From the NCBI GenBank assembly GCA_900319465.1, contig ONOL01000001.1, positions 96,843 to 160,842 of the forward strand: a stretch of DNA of 64,000 nucleotides, written 5' to 3'. Position 1 is the stretch's first letter; every line of letters begins with the position of its first letter. A program made the position numbers and the translations under genes. Source of the stretch: an uncultured Eubacteriales bacterium (GTDB taxonomy: Bacteria > Bacillota > Clostridia > Oscillospirales > Oscillospiraceae). Of the stretch, positions 45,435 to 55,084 are shown in pieces. The notes below the pieces were generated by a model. It ran no database searches and was not told where the DNA came from. It saw only the letters and a list, made by a program, of their open reading frames with translations.

Positions 45435-46406
45435 TCAGCTCCAGAACTCGTCGGTCAGGCTCTCGGCAAAGGTCTGCTGCTGCGCGATCAGAGCGGCGGT
45501 AGCGGCAGCGTCCTTGAAATCGGTGGCCATACCGGCCTGTTCGGCGGCGGCCAGATACTCGGCGTCCTCCATGGCGGCCTTGAAGGCGGCCTCGTAGAAG
45601 GCGACGACCTCATCGCTCACGCCCGCAGGGGCGACGACGCAGCGGGAGGAGCCCAGCCAGTCGGCATAGTAGCCCAGCTCGCCCAGCGTGGGAACGTCGG
45701 GCAGCTCGGGCAGACGCTCGGTGTTGAACACGCCGAGGATGCGGTACTCAGACTCGGTGCCGGCGATATCCGCGAGCTTGACCACGCAGAAATCGGACTC
45801 CTTGCCGCGCAGGCTCAGGAGCTGGTTGGCGGTGCCGTCGGCGGGAACGGCGGTGTACTCAAAGCCGGCGGACTTGGCGAAGGCCTGGGCGCCGATGTGG
45901 TTGGAGGCCTTGGCGCCGTTGGTCGCGGCGACCAGCTTGTTCTCCTTGGCGAAGCTGACCAGCGTGGCCAGGTCGGGGAAGCGGTCGTCATCGGCGCGGA
46001 CGACGACGATGGAGGTCTCGGTCACGTGGTTGCAGATGGCCTTGAAGCTGTCCACGCCGTAGGAGCCCTTGCCGGCGACGATGTTGCTGTTGAAGTTGGG
46101 CAGGTTGATAAAGCCGATGGTCATGCCGTCGGGGTCGGCCTTGGCAAGCTGGGACCAGCCCTGGCTGCCGGAAGCGCCTTCCACGTTCTCGATGACGATC
46201 GTCTGGCCGACGTACTTCTCGGCGTACTTGGCCAGGAGTCGGGCGGTATTGTCCGTACCGGAGCCGGCCTTGTAGGCGACGACCAGCGTCACGGGGCCGT
46301 CGGGCGCGAAGGGGCCTTCCGCCGCGTTGGAGCCGCCGCTCTCGCCGCAGGCGCAGAGGGCGAAGACCAGGCAGAGGACAAGGGCAAGTGCGAATAACTT
46401 TTTCAT
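45435..46406 (-). CDS. tctC: Tripartite tricarboxylate transporter substrate-binding lipoprotein TctC
   Basis: The 323-residue protein starts at MKKLFALALVLCLVFALCAC with AAGGAGG upstream. The lipobox ALCAC predicts lipid attachment at Cys20, after which a Gly/Ser linker leads to the Bug/TctC fold: VTLVVAYKAGSGTDNTARLLA, VENVEGASGSQGW, and PELPDVPTLGELGY. These are the ligand-loop motifs of family members that bind carboxylates. It is the first gene of the operon, under a consensus promoter and a start-site dyad. Confidence 0.93.
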   Translation of the reverse strand: MKKLFALALVLCLVFALCACGESGGSNAAEGPFAPDGPVTLVVAYKAGSGTDNTARLLAKYAEKYVGQTIVIENVEGASGSQGWSQLAKADPDGMTIGFINLPNFNSNIVAGKGSYGVDSFKAICNHVTETSIVVVRADDDRFPDLATLVSFAKENKLVAATNGAKASNHIGAQAFAKSAGFEYTAVPADGTANQLLSLRGKESDFCVVKLADIAGTESEYRILGVFNTERLPELPDVPTLGELGYYADWLGSSRCVVAPAGVSDEVVAFYEAAFKAAMEDAEYLAAAEQAGMATDFKDAAATAALIAQQQTFAESLTDEFWS

Positions 46407-46429
46407 TGTCGATTTTCCTCCTTCAATAT

Positions 46430-46444
46430 TACTGCCGTGCAGTA
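46430..46444. promoter_or_regulatory. Candidate operator at the tct transcription start
   Basis: TACTGC-CGT-GCAGTA is a perfect 6-bp dyad located just downstream of the predicted tctC start point, where a repressor would act. It could also form a short 5' hairpin in the RNA. Confidence 0.5.
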
Positions 46445-46452
46445 TATACTTG

Positions 46453-46481
46453 ATTATAGTGGAGTACGGCCAAACTGTCAA
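46453..46481 (-). promoter_or_regulatory. Consensus sigma-A promoter of the tct operon
   Basis: Minus-strand TTGACA (46481-46476) and TATAAT (46458-46453) are separated by 17 bp, about 47 bp before the tctC start. Confidence 0.88.
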
Positions 46482-46576
46482 TGTTTACAAAAAATATTTA
46501 TTTTCTTTTCCCGCCATCGTACATTTTTCCACTTCCTGCCACATATTGTGAGAAAAACGGCTTTGGGAGGGATAGG

Positions 46577-47854
46577 ATGAGGACTTTACGCGAGGGCAGC
46601 CGCGGTCCCGCCGTGCAGCTTCTGCAGCTTGCGCTGGGCCGGGCGGGGATCGCCCCGCTCCGCACGGACGGCATCTTCGGCCCGGCCACCCGTGCGGCGA
46701 CAGCGGCCTTTCAGCAGCACATGGGCCTGCGGCCGGACGGCGTCGCGGGGGCGCTGACCCACCGGGAGCTGACGCCCTGGTACACCGGATACCTGACGCA
46801 CCGCGTGCAGCGCGGCGACAGCTTCGCCGCCCTCGCACGGCGCTACGGCAGCTCGATCGCGGCGCTCCGGACCGCAAACCCCGCCCTTGCGCCGGAGAGT
46901 CTCCCGATCGGCGCGGAGCTCACGGTGCCGCTGCCTTTCGCGGTGGTGCCGACGGCGATCGACTGGTTCTCGGAGCTGGCGGGCTTCTGCGTGCAGGGGC
47001 TCGCGGCGCGCTACCCCTTCCTGCGCGCCGGCGTCATCGGGCGGAGCGTTATGGGCAAGCCCCTGTGGAGCCTGCGCATGGGGCAGGGGGAGAACCGCGT
47101 GCTCTACAACGCCGAGCACCACGCCAACGAGTGGATCACCGCGCCGCTGCTGCTCGCCTTCGCCGAGGAGCTGGCGCAGAGCGCGGCGGAGGGCGGCGCG
47201 CTGATGGGCACGGCCGCGGCCGAGATCCTCGACTACGCCAGCCTTGCGCTGGTCCCGGCGGTCAATCCCGACGGGATGGACCTCGTGACCGGGGAGCTTG
47301 CGGAGGGGCGCAGCTTTGAGCAGGCCCGGCGCATCGCGGCGCGCTATCCCCGCTTCTCCTTTCCCGGCGGCTGGAAGGCGAATATCCGCGGCGTGGACCT
47401 GAACCTCCAGTACCCGGCGGGCTGGGAGCAGGCCCGGGAAAACAAGGCCGCGCTCGGGATCGTCTCCCCCGCCCCGGCGGAATTCGTAGGCGCCGCGCCG
47501 CTGGAGGAGCCGGAGAGCCGGGCGCTCTCCCGCTTCACGTGCGCCTTCGACCCGTCGCTGACGCTCTCGCTGCACACGCAGGGGGAGGTCATCTACTGGA
47601 AGTTCCTCGACTATGAGGTTCCGGGCGCAGAGCAGATCGCGGCGCTCTTTGCCGACCTGTCCGGCTATGCGGCCGAGGAGACGCCTTACGCCTCGGGCTT
47701 TGCCGGTTACAAGGACTGGTTCATCCAGGACTATCTGCGTCCCGGCTTTACGCTGGAGCTGGGACGGGGCGTGAATCCCCTGCCCGTCTCCGACTTCGAC
47801 GCGATCTACGCGCGCACCCGCGGCATCCTGATCCTCGGCGCGCTCGTGACCTGA
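46577..47854 (+). CDS. Cell-wall gamma-D-glutamyl-diamino acid endopeptidase (PG-binding, LysM, M14)
   Basis: The 425-residue protein combines a peptidoglycan-binding type 1 domain (residues 1-60; LREGSRGPAVQLLQLAL, DGIFGPATRAATAAFQ), a LysM domain (about 75-118; HRVQRGDSFAALARRYGSS) and an M14 zinc peptidase domain. Zinc ligands are His and Glu in YNAEHHANEW and His in LSLHTQGEV; TLELGRG supplies the catalytic Glu. The same layout is seen in endopeptidase I that cuts the D-Glu to diaminopimelate bond of cell-wall peptides, often spore-related. No signal peptide is visible, as in the spore enzymes. A GGGAGGGATAGG site precedes the start. Confidence 0.9.
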   Translation: MRTLREGSRGPAVQLLQLALGRAGIAPLRTDGIFGPATRAATAAFQQHMGLRPDGVAGALTHRELTPWYTGYLTHRVQRGDSFAALARRYGSSIAALRTANPALAPESLPIGAELTVPLPFAVVPTAIDWFSELAGFCVQGLAARYPFLRAGVIGRSVMGKPLWSLRMGQGENRVLYNAEHHANEWITAPLLLAFAEELAQSAAEGGALMGTAAAEILDYASLALVPAVNPDGMDLVTGELAEGRSFEQARRIAARYPRFSFPGGWKANIRGVDLNLQYPAGWEQARENKAALGIVSPAPAEFVGAAPLEEPESRALSRFTCAFDPSLTLSLHTQGEVIYWKFLDYEVPGAEQIAALFADLSGYAAEETPYASGFAGYKDWFIQDYLRPGFTLELGRGVNPLPVSDFDAIYARTRGILILGALVT

Positions 47855-47961
47855 ACGCAGAAGGCCGGAGCGGGGCGCCCTCCTTCTGCACGAGGTCCGT
47901 ACGGACTTCTTTTCGTTCCGCTCACTCTTGCGCCTGACCGCCTCCTTCACCCGGGAGAAAA

Positions 47962-48181
47962 ACCGCACCGCTGCCGGCGGCAGCGGTGCGGTCAGGCTGT
48001 CGACAAAGCGTCGACAGCCTGAGCCCCAAAATGGGAACTTTCCAAAAAGCTCCCATTTTGGCAAAGATCAAACGCGAGAGGGAATCCCCCTCTCGCGCTC
48101 TCCCCATGCGTCTCCAGGCAAGGCGCATCAAGTTTGCATTCTGTTTGACCGCGCCGCTGCCGGCGGCAGCGGCGCGGTCAA
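47962..48181. repeat. Array of five consecutive perfect hairpins
   Basis: This fills the 358-bp gap between the endopeptidase and sigA genes. Stems are: 47962-47992 (14 bp), 47992-48022 (13 bp), 48026-48061 (11 bp), 48073-48096 (10 bp) and 48145-48181 (17 bp). The first and last share the CCGCTGCCGGCGGCAGCGG core. No T-runs follow the stems, so they are not ordinary terminators. No credible coding sequence lies here; frames through it translate to low-complexity shadows. Confidence 0.85.
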
Positions 48182-48212
48182 CTCGTTTGTTCCGGTTAAT
48201 GACCGGTTTTGT

Positions 48213-49481
48213 TCAGTTCAGAAAGTCCCGCAGCTTCTTGGAGCGGCTGGGGTGGCGCAGCTTGCGCAGGGCCTTGGCCTCGATCTGGCGGATGCGCTCA
48301 CGGGTGACGTTGAACTCCTTGCCCACCTCTTCGAGGGTGCGGGTGCGGCCGTCCACGATGCCGAAGCGCAGCTCCAGCACCTTCTTCTCGCGCGGCGCGA
48401 GCGTGTCCAGGACCTCCTCGAGCTGCTCGCGCAGCAGGGAGAAGGACGCCGCCTCGGAGGGCTCGGAGGCGTCCTCGTCGGGGATGAAGTCGCCCAGATG
48501 GGAGTCCTCCTCCTCACCGATGGGGGTCTCGAGCGAGACGGGCTCCTGCGCGATCTTCAGGATGTCGCGCACCTTGTCCACGGGCATATCCATCTCGGCG
48601 GCGATCTCCTCGGCGGAGGGATCGTGCCCCAGCTCCTGCAGGAGCTGGCGGGAGACGCGGATGGTCTTGTTGATGGTCTCGACCATGTGCACGGGGATGC
48701 GGATCGTGCGGGCCTGGTCGGCAATGGCACGGGTGATGGCCTGGCGGATCCACCAGGTGGCGTAGGTGGAGAACTTGTAGCCCTTGGTGTAGTCGAATTT
48801 CTCCACGGCCTTGATCAGGCCGAGGTTGCCCTCCTGGATCAGATCGAGGAACAGCATCCCGCGCCCCACATAGCGCTTGGCGATGGACACGACGAGGCGG
48901 AGGTTCGCCTCGGTCATGCGGTGCTTGGCGTCCTCGTCCCCCTCGGACATACGCACGGCCAGCGCGATCTCCTCCTCCGGGGTCAGCAGGGGCACCTTGC
49001 CGATCTCCTTGAGGTACATGCGCACCGGGTCGTCGGTGGCGAAGGAGTCCATCAGCGCGTCGGTATCGGTGATCTCCTCCTCGGGGACTTCCTCGACGTC
49101 GGCCAGATCCTCCACCTCGGGCAGCACGTCGTCGATGGGCGGCAGCGCGTCCTCGCTGCCGACGTCGATGTCCACGCCGTTCTGCTCGAGCGTCTCGTAG
49201 AACTTGCTGACCGTCTCCCCGTCCAGGTTCAGATCCTCCAGCACCGCGAGCTCCTTGGCGGAGAGGCGCCCGATCTTCTTGCCCTTTTCGAGCAGCTCCT
49301 GCAGCGTCTCCTCCGGGCTCTTGTGCGTCTCCTCGGCCTCCTTCTTCTTGGCGGGCTTGCGCTTGGGTTTGGGCAGCTCCAGCTCGGTCTGGGAGGAGAT
49401 GTCCGTCACGGAGGCCTCCTCCAGCAGCTTGTCGGCCATGCTCTCCAGTTCTTCTTCGGTGAAGTTCAGTTCGTCGTTCAT
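48213..49481 (-). CDS. sigA: Primary sigma factor SigA (RpoD)
   Basis: The 422-residue housekeeping sigma factor has a Lys/Glu-rich N-terminal region 1.1, region 1.2 ([22 protein letters not shown]), region 2 with [35 protein letters not shown] and [13 protein letters not shown] for -10 recognition, region 3 ([13 protein letters not shown]) and region 4 with [29 protein letters not shown] for -35 recognition. It begins 4 bp behind dnaG and closes the dgt-dnaG-sigA macromolecular synthesis group. Promoters in this window with TTGACA/TATAAT boxes are consistent with it. Confidence 0.97.
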   Translation of the reverse strand: MNDELNFTEEELESMADKLLEEASVTDISSQTELELPKPKRKPAKKKEAEETHKSPEETLQELLEKGKKIGRLSAKELAVLEDLNLDGETVSKFYETLEQNGVDIDVGSEDALPPIDDVLPEVEDLADVEEVPEEEITDTDALMDSFATDDPVRMYLKEIGKVPLLTPEEEIALAVRMSEGDEDAKHRMTEANLRLVVSIAKRYVGRGMLFLDLIQEGNLGLIKAVEKFDYTKGYKFSTYATWWIRQAITRAIADQARTIRIPVHMVETINKTIRVSRQLLQELGHDPSAEEIAAEMDMPVDKVRDILKIAQEPVSLETPIGEEEDSHLGDFIPDEDASEPSEAASFSLLREQLEEVLDTLAPREKKVLELRFGIVDGRTRTLEEVGKEFNVTRERIRQIEAKALRKLRHPSRSKKLRDFLN

Positions 49482-49485
49482 TGTC

Positions 49486-51228
49486 TTATCCCCTGTACCC
49501 TTTCGTTTCTTTGAGTTTCTGCTGCAGGGCGAGCAGGTCGGTCCCCTGCTGCCGCGCGTCTTTCCGTTCTTCTATCTTTTTGATGTAATCGCGCAGGGCC
49601 TGCTCGCCCCGCGAGAGGATCTCGGGCTTCTGCTGGATGCGGACCAGCAGGCTCAGCTCGTCCGCGCTCAGATCCTGCCCCAGCAGGTTGGCGTCCACGC
49701 TCTCGCCGCGCTCGACCCGCCCGCGGATGATCCGGTAGATCTTCCCCAGCGCCGGGGCGCTGAAATCCTCCGGGTCCGGCAGAGGCACGTTTTTCGCGAG
49801 CGACGCGTCTATCGACAGCAGCCGGATCACGCCCTCCTCCGCCGCGGCGGAAGCCGCGTCCTCGTAGCGGAGCGCCCGCCCGTCCGGCTGGATCAGCCGC
49901 TCGGGCCGCGTCTGTTCCCGCTCGGTCGTTTTCTGCGCGGAGCGGATCATGCGCCTTCGCCGCCGCTCCACCTCGCCGCTGACCGCGTCCCGCGCGACCC
50001 CGGCAAGGTCCGCCACGCGCATCGCGTAGACCTGCCGCTCCATTCCGTTGGGGAGCCTTGCCACCAGGTCGGTGGCCTCCTTCAGAAACGCCACCTTCTG
50101 CTCGTCCACAGCGAGGTCGTACTTGTCCGTCACGCTCTTGAGGCGGTAGTCCACCTGGTTTTCCGAGGCGTCCAGCAGGTTGCGGAAGGCGTCCGCGCCC
50201 CGGAGCCTGATAAACTCGTCCGGGTCCTTCGCGCCGCTCATGCGCAGCACCTTGACCTTGACGTCGAGCTTTTCCAGAATGCCGATGGCGCGCTGCGCGG
50301 CCTTCTGCCCCGCGCCGTCGTTGTCGTAGGCGATGATGACCTGGTCGGTGTAGCGCGAGAGGAGCCGCGCCTGCTCCGGCGTCAGCGAGGTGCCGAGCGA
50401 GGCCACCGCCGAGTCGAATCCCGCCTGATGCAGGGATACCACGTCTATGTTTCCCTCAGAGAGGATAATATATCCGCATTTTGATTTTTTCGCCAGATTC
50501 AGGGCGAAAAGGTTCCGGCTTTTGTTGAATACCAGCGTTTCGGGGCTGTTCATGTATTTCGGCTCCCCGTCGCCGAGGATGCGCCCGGAAAAGCCGATGA
50601 CGTTGCCGCGCACGTCGATCACCGGGAACATCAGCCGGTTGCGGAAGGTGTCGTAAAAGCCGGTGTTCTCCCGCTTGCGCAGCAGCCCCGCGTCGGCCAT
50701 CTCGAAGTCCGTATAGCCTTTGGCGCGCATGGCCTTCCGGAGGCTGTCCCAGGAATCCGGCGCGAAGCCGAGGCCGAAGTTCTTCGCCGTCACCGGGCCG
50801 ATGCGGCGTTTCGCCATATAGTCCCGGGCAGCCTGTCCGCCGGGAGAGGAGAGCTGCTCGTAGAAGAAGCGCGCCGCGTCCCTGTTGAGCGCCAGCATCC
50901 GCGCGCGTTTGCGGCTCTCGGCGTCGTTCTCCTCCTCGGGGACCGGCATCCCCGCACGCCGGGCGAGAAACTCCACCGCCTCGGGGAACGAGAGGTTCTC
51001 GATCTCCATGATGAAGTTGATGACCCCGCCCCCCTTGCCGCAGCCGAAGCAGTGGTAGATCTGCTTGTCCGGCGAGACGGAGAAGGAGGGCGTCTTTTCG
51101 CTGTGGAAGGGGCAGAGACCGAACATATTGCTGCCGCTCTTCTTCCCCAGGCGCACATAGCCCGACACCACGTCCACGATGTCGCTGCGCTCGACAAGCT
51201 CCGTTATGAAGTTTTCGGGATACCGCAA
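49486..51228 (-). CDS. dnaG: DNA primase DnaG
   Basis: The primase lays RNA primers for replication. From the TTG at 51228 the protein has 580 residues. That start is fixed by GGGAGGTGATCCC just before it and by the conserved [23 protein letters not shown]; longer frames add unrelated sequence. The zinc finger is [21 protein letters not shown], followed by the RNA-polymerase core with [17 protein letters not shown], and the Toprim motifs [15 protein letters not shown] and [13 protein letters not shown]. The C-terminal helicase-binding part is present. It lies between dgt and sigA in a conserved replication/transcription cluster. Confidence 0.96.
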   Translation of the reverse strand: MRYPENFITELVERSDIVDVVSGYVRLGKKSGSNMFGLCPFHSEKTPSFSVSPDKQIYHCFGCGKGGGVINFIMEIENLSFPEAVEFLARRAGMPVPEEENDAESRKRARMLALNRDAARFFYEQLSSPGGQAARDYMAKRRIGPVTAKNFGLGFAPDSWDSLRKAMRAKGYTDFEMADAGLLRKRENTGFYDTFRNRLMFPVIDVRGNVIGFSGRILGDGEPKYMNSPETLVFNKSRNLFALNLAKKSKCGYIILSEGNIDVVSLHQAGFDSAVASLGTSLTPEQARLLSRYTDQVIIAYDNDGAGQKAAQRAIGILEKLDVKVKVLRMSGAKDPDEFIRLRGADAFRNLLDASENQVDYRLKSVTDKYDLAVDEQKVAFLKEATDLVARLPNGMERQVYAMRVADLAGVARDAVSGEVERRRRRMIRSAQKTTEREQTRPERLIQPDGRALRYEDAASAAAEEGVIRLLSIDASLAKNVPLPDPEDFSAPALGKIYRIIRGRVERGESVDANLLGQDLSADELSLLVRIQQKPEILSRGEQALRDYIKKIEERKDARQQGTDLLALQQKLKETKGYRG

Positions 51229-51437
51229 GGGATCACCTCCCGTCGTCAGAGAAAGCCCGGCCCGCTCCGTTTCCCCGGTTTCCGTAAGCGCCGGGAAAAC
51301 CGTGCGCTGCTCGCTTCCTCTCCGCCGCAAAGTCGCTCCGCCGGATTTTGCAGCGGTTTCTGCACGGCGCCGCTTCGCGGCGATTGGAATTCGCCCCGAA
51401 GGGGGCGCCATGATTCCTCTTTGCCTGTGCCTTTTTC

Positions 51438-52442
51438 CTACTTCACGCTCCACGCGAAGGGGATGAACAGCTCGCCGTATTTCTCCATGGCATAGCCGTC
51501 GGTCATGCCGGATATGTAGTCGCAGGCGGCGCGGCCGCGCCCGTCCCGCTCAACGATGGGCCGGAAGTCCTCCGGCAGCTTCTCGGGATGGGAAACGTAG
51601 TAGTCGTACAGGCGGCCGAGGATGCCCTCGACCTTGTTCTCCTCGCTCTTGGCGACGGAGTTGGTGTAGACGTCGGAATACATGAAGCGGTGGAAGAAGT
51701 CGAAGGTCTCCTGCATCCGGGGGGACATCTTCAGCACGCCGTCCGCGCTGTTGTCCACCAGATCCTGCATGAAGGCGTCGATGCGCTCGCTGTTGCGTTC
51801 CCCGCAGTTGAGCCGGATGATCTCCGGCACCTGCGCGTCCGTGAGGAGCCCCGCGCGGATCGAATCGTCCAGATCGTGGTTGATGTAGGCGATCCGGTCG
51901 CACAGGCGCACCGCCGTGGCCTCGCGCGTGTCGTCCGGCGCGCCGTGGGTGTGGTTCAGGATGCCCATGCGCGTCTCGAAGCAGAGGTTCAGGCCCTGCC
52001 CGTCCCGCTCCAGAATGTCCGCGACCCGCAGGCTCTGCTCGTAGTGCTTGAAGCCGCCCTCGTAGATCTTGTTGAGCGCGCGCTCCCCGGCGTGGCCGAA
52101 GGGCGTGTGCCCCAGATCGTGCCCCAGCGCGATGGCCTCGGCCAGATCCTCGTTGAGGCGCAGGGCACGGGCGACCGTCCTCGCAAGGCGCGTCACCTCC
52201 AGCGTGTGGGTCAGGCGGGTGCGGTAGTGGTCGCCCTCCGGCTGGAGAAAGACCTGCGTCTTGTGCTTTAAGCGGCGGAAGGATTTGGAGTGGGTGATGC
52301 GGTCCACATCCCGCTGGAAGCAGGTGCGGAGCCGGCACTCCTCCTCCGGGACCGCGCGGCCGCGGGTGTTTTCGGCCAGCACCCCGTAAGGCCCGATCAT
52401 CAGATGCTCCAGCCGCTCCCGTTCCTCTCTCGGACAGGCCAT
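51438..52442 (-). CDS. dgt: Deoxyguanosinetriphosphate triphosphohydrolase-like HD protein
   Basis: The 334-residue enzyme of the dGTPase family cuts dNTPs to nucleoside and triphosphate and so affects nucleotide pools. Visible motifs are RDVDRITHSKSFRRLKHKTQVF, the metal-binding RTRLTHTLEV and GHDLGHTPFGHAGE (HD pair), and CDRIAYINHDLDDSIRAG. Length fits the short Firmicute form. It is upstream of dnaG, separated by about 210 bp of GC-rich sequence with small dyads and no clear promoter. Confidence 0.93.
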   Translation of the reverse strand: MACPREERERLEHLMIGPYGVLAENTRGRAVPEEECRLRTCFQRDVDRITHSKSFRRLKHKTQVFLQPEGDHYRTRLTHTLEVTRLARTVARALRLNEDLAEAIALGHDLGHTPFGHAGERALNKIYEGGFKHYEQSLRVADILERDGQGLNLCFETRMGILNHTHGAPDDTREATAVRLCDRIAYINHDLDDSIRAGLLTDAQVPEIIRLNCGERNSERIDAFMQDLVDNSADGVLKMSPRMQETFDFFHRFMYSDVYTNSVAKSEENKVEGILGRLYDYYVSHPEKLPEDFRPIVERDGRGRAACDYISGMTDGYAMEKYGELFIPFAWSVK

Positions 52443-52542
52443 GGCGCTCTCCCCTTTCCCGCCGGAATTTCGTACATTCTCTATATACGACGCAAAAATT
52501 TATTTCCCTTTATTTTTTTGAGATATTTTTATAAAAAAACCA

Positions 52543-52564
52543 AGCTCCCCTGCGCAGGGGAGCT
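52543..52564 (-). terminator. Intrinsic terminator behind the IMPACT-family gene
   Basis: A 22-bp palindrome AGCTCCCCTGCGCAGGGGAGCT is followed on the minus strand by TTGGTTTTTTTA. The 174 bp between it and the gene's stop hold nothing I recognise. Confidence 0.82.
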
Positions 52565-52738
52565 CAGACCGCAAAAAACTCGATGCGCCCTGTCCGGAGG
52601 CGCAGGGGATGGCGCCGGGGTCGGGCATCCCCCCGGCGTTTGTTTTTTCCGAAACGGGAACTGTCCGCTTCCCGACCCGCCGCGATTCCCGGGACCCGGC
52701 CTTCCGCAAGCCCTCCGGCTTCGCCGGGCACGGCCGCC

Positions 52739-53368
52739 TCATCCCCGGCGGGGCACGGCGCGGAAGCTCTCGCCGGCGGCTTTCGGCGTGACGGCGCCGC
52801 CGGAGACGTCGAAGATCCGGGCGGCGAAAGCCTCGCTCCGCTCCTCGGGGATCAGCGCCCGGAGCGTCACCCCGGCGCCGTATTGCACGTCCTCCACCGC
52901 GCCGTCGAACGCGGCGACCTCCTGCTTGAAGCGCTCGGCGGCGGCATAGGAGCAGGGGACGTCCATCGCGACCCAGCGGCGCACCACCGAGATCCCCGCC
53001 GCGTCCAGGGCGTCCTTCGCGCAGCGGGTATAGGCGCGAAAGAGCCCGCCCGCGCCGAGCAGCACGCCGCCGAAATAGCGTGTGACCACGCACACGGCGT
53101 TCGTGACCCCTTCCCGCCGCAGCACCTCGAGCATGGGGATGCCGGCGGTGCCCTGCGGCTCGCCGTCGTCGGAGTAGCGCTCGGGGCCGCCGCGCAGCAG
53201 GTAGCACCAGCAGTTGTGCCGCGCGTCGTAGTGTTCCTTTTTCACGGCGGCGACAAAAGCGCGAGCCTCTTCCTCGCTCTCAACAGGCCGTACCTGTCCC
53301 AGAAAGCGCGAGCGCTTTTCCACGTATTCACTTTCGCCCGGCCCTGTGGGAACATAGTACTCGGTCAT
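52739..53368 (-). CDS. IMPACT family protein (YigZ/YvyE-like)
   Basis: The 209-residue protein begins at MTEYYVPTGPGESEYVEKRSRF (53368, with GGAAGGAGC upstream). It has the family core KKEHYDARHNCWCYLL, SDDGEPQGTAGIPMLEVL and VTRYFGGVLLGAGGLFRAYT, followed by a ferredoxin-like C-terminal domain (MDVPCSYAAAERFKQ). Eukaryotic relatives regulate the translation-control kinase GCN2; the bacterial ones bind nucleic acid or ribosome-linked factors, with function unclear. Its upstream gap of 114 bp from hflX contains the 93-bp inverted-repeat element. Confidence 0.9.
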   Translation of the reverse strand: MTEYYVPTGPGESEYVEKRSRFLGQVRPVESEEEARAFVAAVKKEHYDARHNCWCYLLRGGPERYSDDGEPQGTAGIPMLEVLRREGVTNAVCVVTRYFGGVLLGAGGLFRAYTRCAKDALDAAGISVVRRWVAMDVPCSYAAAERFKQEVAAFDGAVEDVQYGAGVTLRALIPEERSEAFAARIFDVSGGAVTPKAAGESFRAVPRRG

Positions 53369-53390
53369 GGGAGCTCCTTCCGCGGAAAGC

Positions 53391-53482
53391 GTTTTGCGTT
53401 TTGAGAAATAACGCTGTGGTTTTACACCGTGCGTTTTGAGCGCGGCGCGTCCCTCCGTCTCCTCAAATCTCAAAACGCAAAA

Positions 53483-53483
<1 letters not shown>
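53391..53483. mobile_element. 93-bp element with 16-bp perfect terminal inverted repeats
   Basis: GTTTTGCGTTTTGAGA at 53391-53406 is repeated exactly in inverse at 53468-53483. The interior is 61 bp, with another GCGTTTTGAG inside. Its right end touches the hflX stop codon. It codes for nothing. The layout is that of a miniature inverted-repeat element, or of a long-loop RNA hairpin; no target duplication is clear. Confidence 0.55.
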
Positions 53484-54772
<1,289 letters not shown>

Positions 54773-54881
54773 ATATCCTTTCCTTACCGGCTCCCCTTGC
54801 CGGGGCCTTATGCCGCAGCAAGCGGTGCCGGGGCACGTGATCGGGATAACGCGCATCGCGCAGAGGATTCCCGGAACCCTC

Positions 54882-54938
54882 GCCGTCAGACTTGCCGTTT
54901 GGCGGAGGAAGCAATCGAATCCTCGATTGCTTCCTCCG
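54882..54938. repeat. Dispersed intergenic element, copy C, with 16-bp hairpin
   Basis: The left part (54882-54920) matches the trkA leader block at 14675-14713: both read CGTTTGGCGGAG and end in ATCGAAT. The right part forms a perfect 16-bp hairpin, CGGAGGAAGCAATCGA with loop ATCC (54903-54938). It lies in the 312-bp gap between hflX and the carboxypeptidase gene; the rest of that gap shows no gene. Confidence 0.58.
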
Positions 54939-55084
54939 TGCGATGATCATGATGCGGGGATAAGACGGGCGCTCTGCGCCGGCCGCAGGCCCTCCGCCTT
55001 CCGGACAGGGGAGGCCGACGCGCCTCATACAGACGCCCGATCGAAAGCGGGCAAAGAGGGTCTGGTTTTACTTGGGTATCCGTA

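Noticed and set aside
46586..48064. 492-codon minus-strand frame opposite the M14 endopeptidase
   Set aside because: It is fully antisense to a gene with clear domains and its start lies in the hairpin array.
47928..48131. Small frames through the hairpin array (for example a minus-strand frame ending near 47922)
   Set aside because: They only translate the inverted repeats and have no start signals.
47962..48181. CRISPR array
   Set aside because: The hairpins differ from each other, with no constant repeat length or unique spacers, and no cas genes are near.
51229..51453. N-terminal extension of dnaG
   Set aside because: Residues before RYPENF have no similarity to primases and overlap the end of dgt; the TTG at 51228 has an excellent ribosome binding site.
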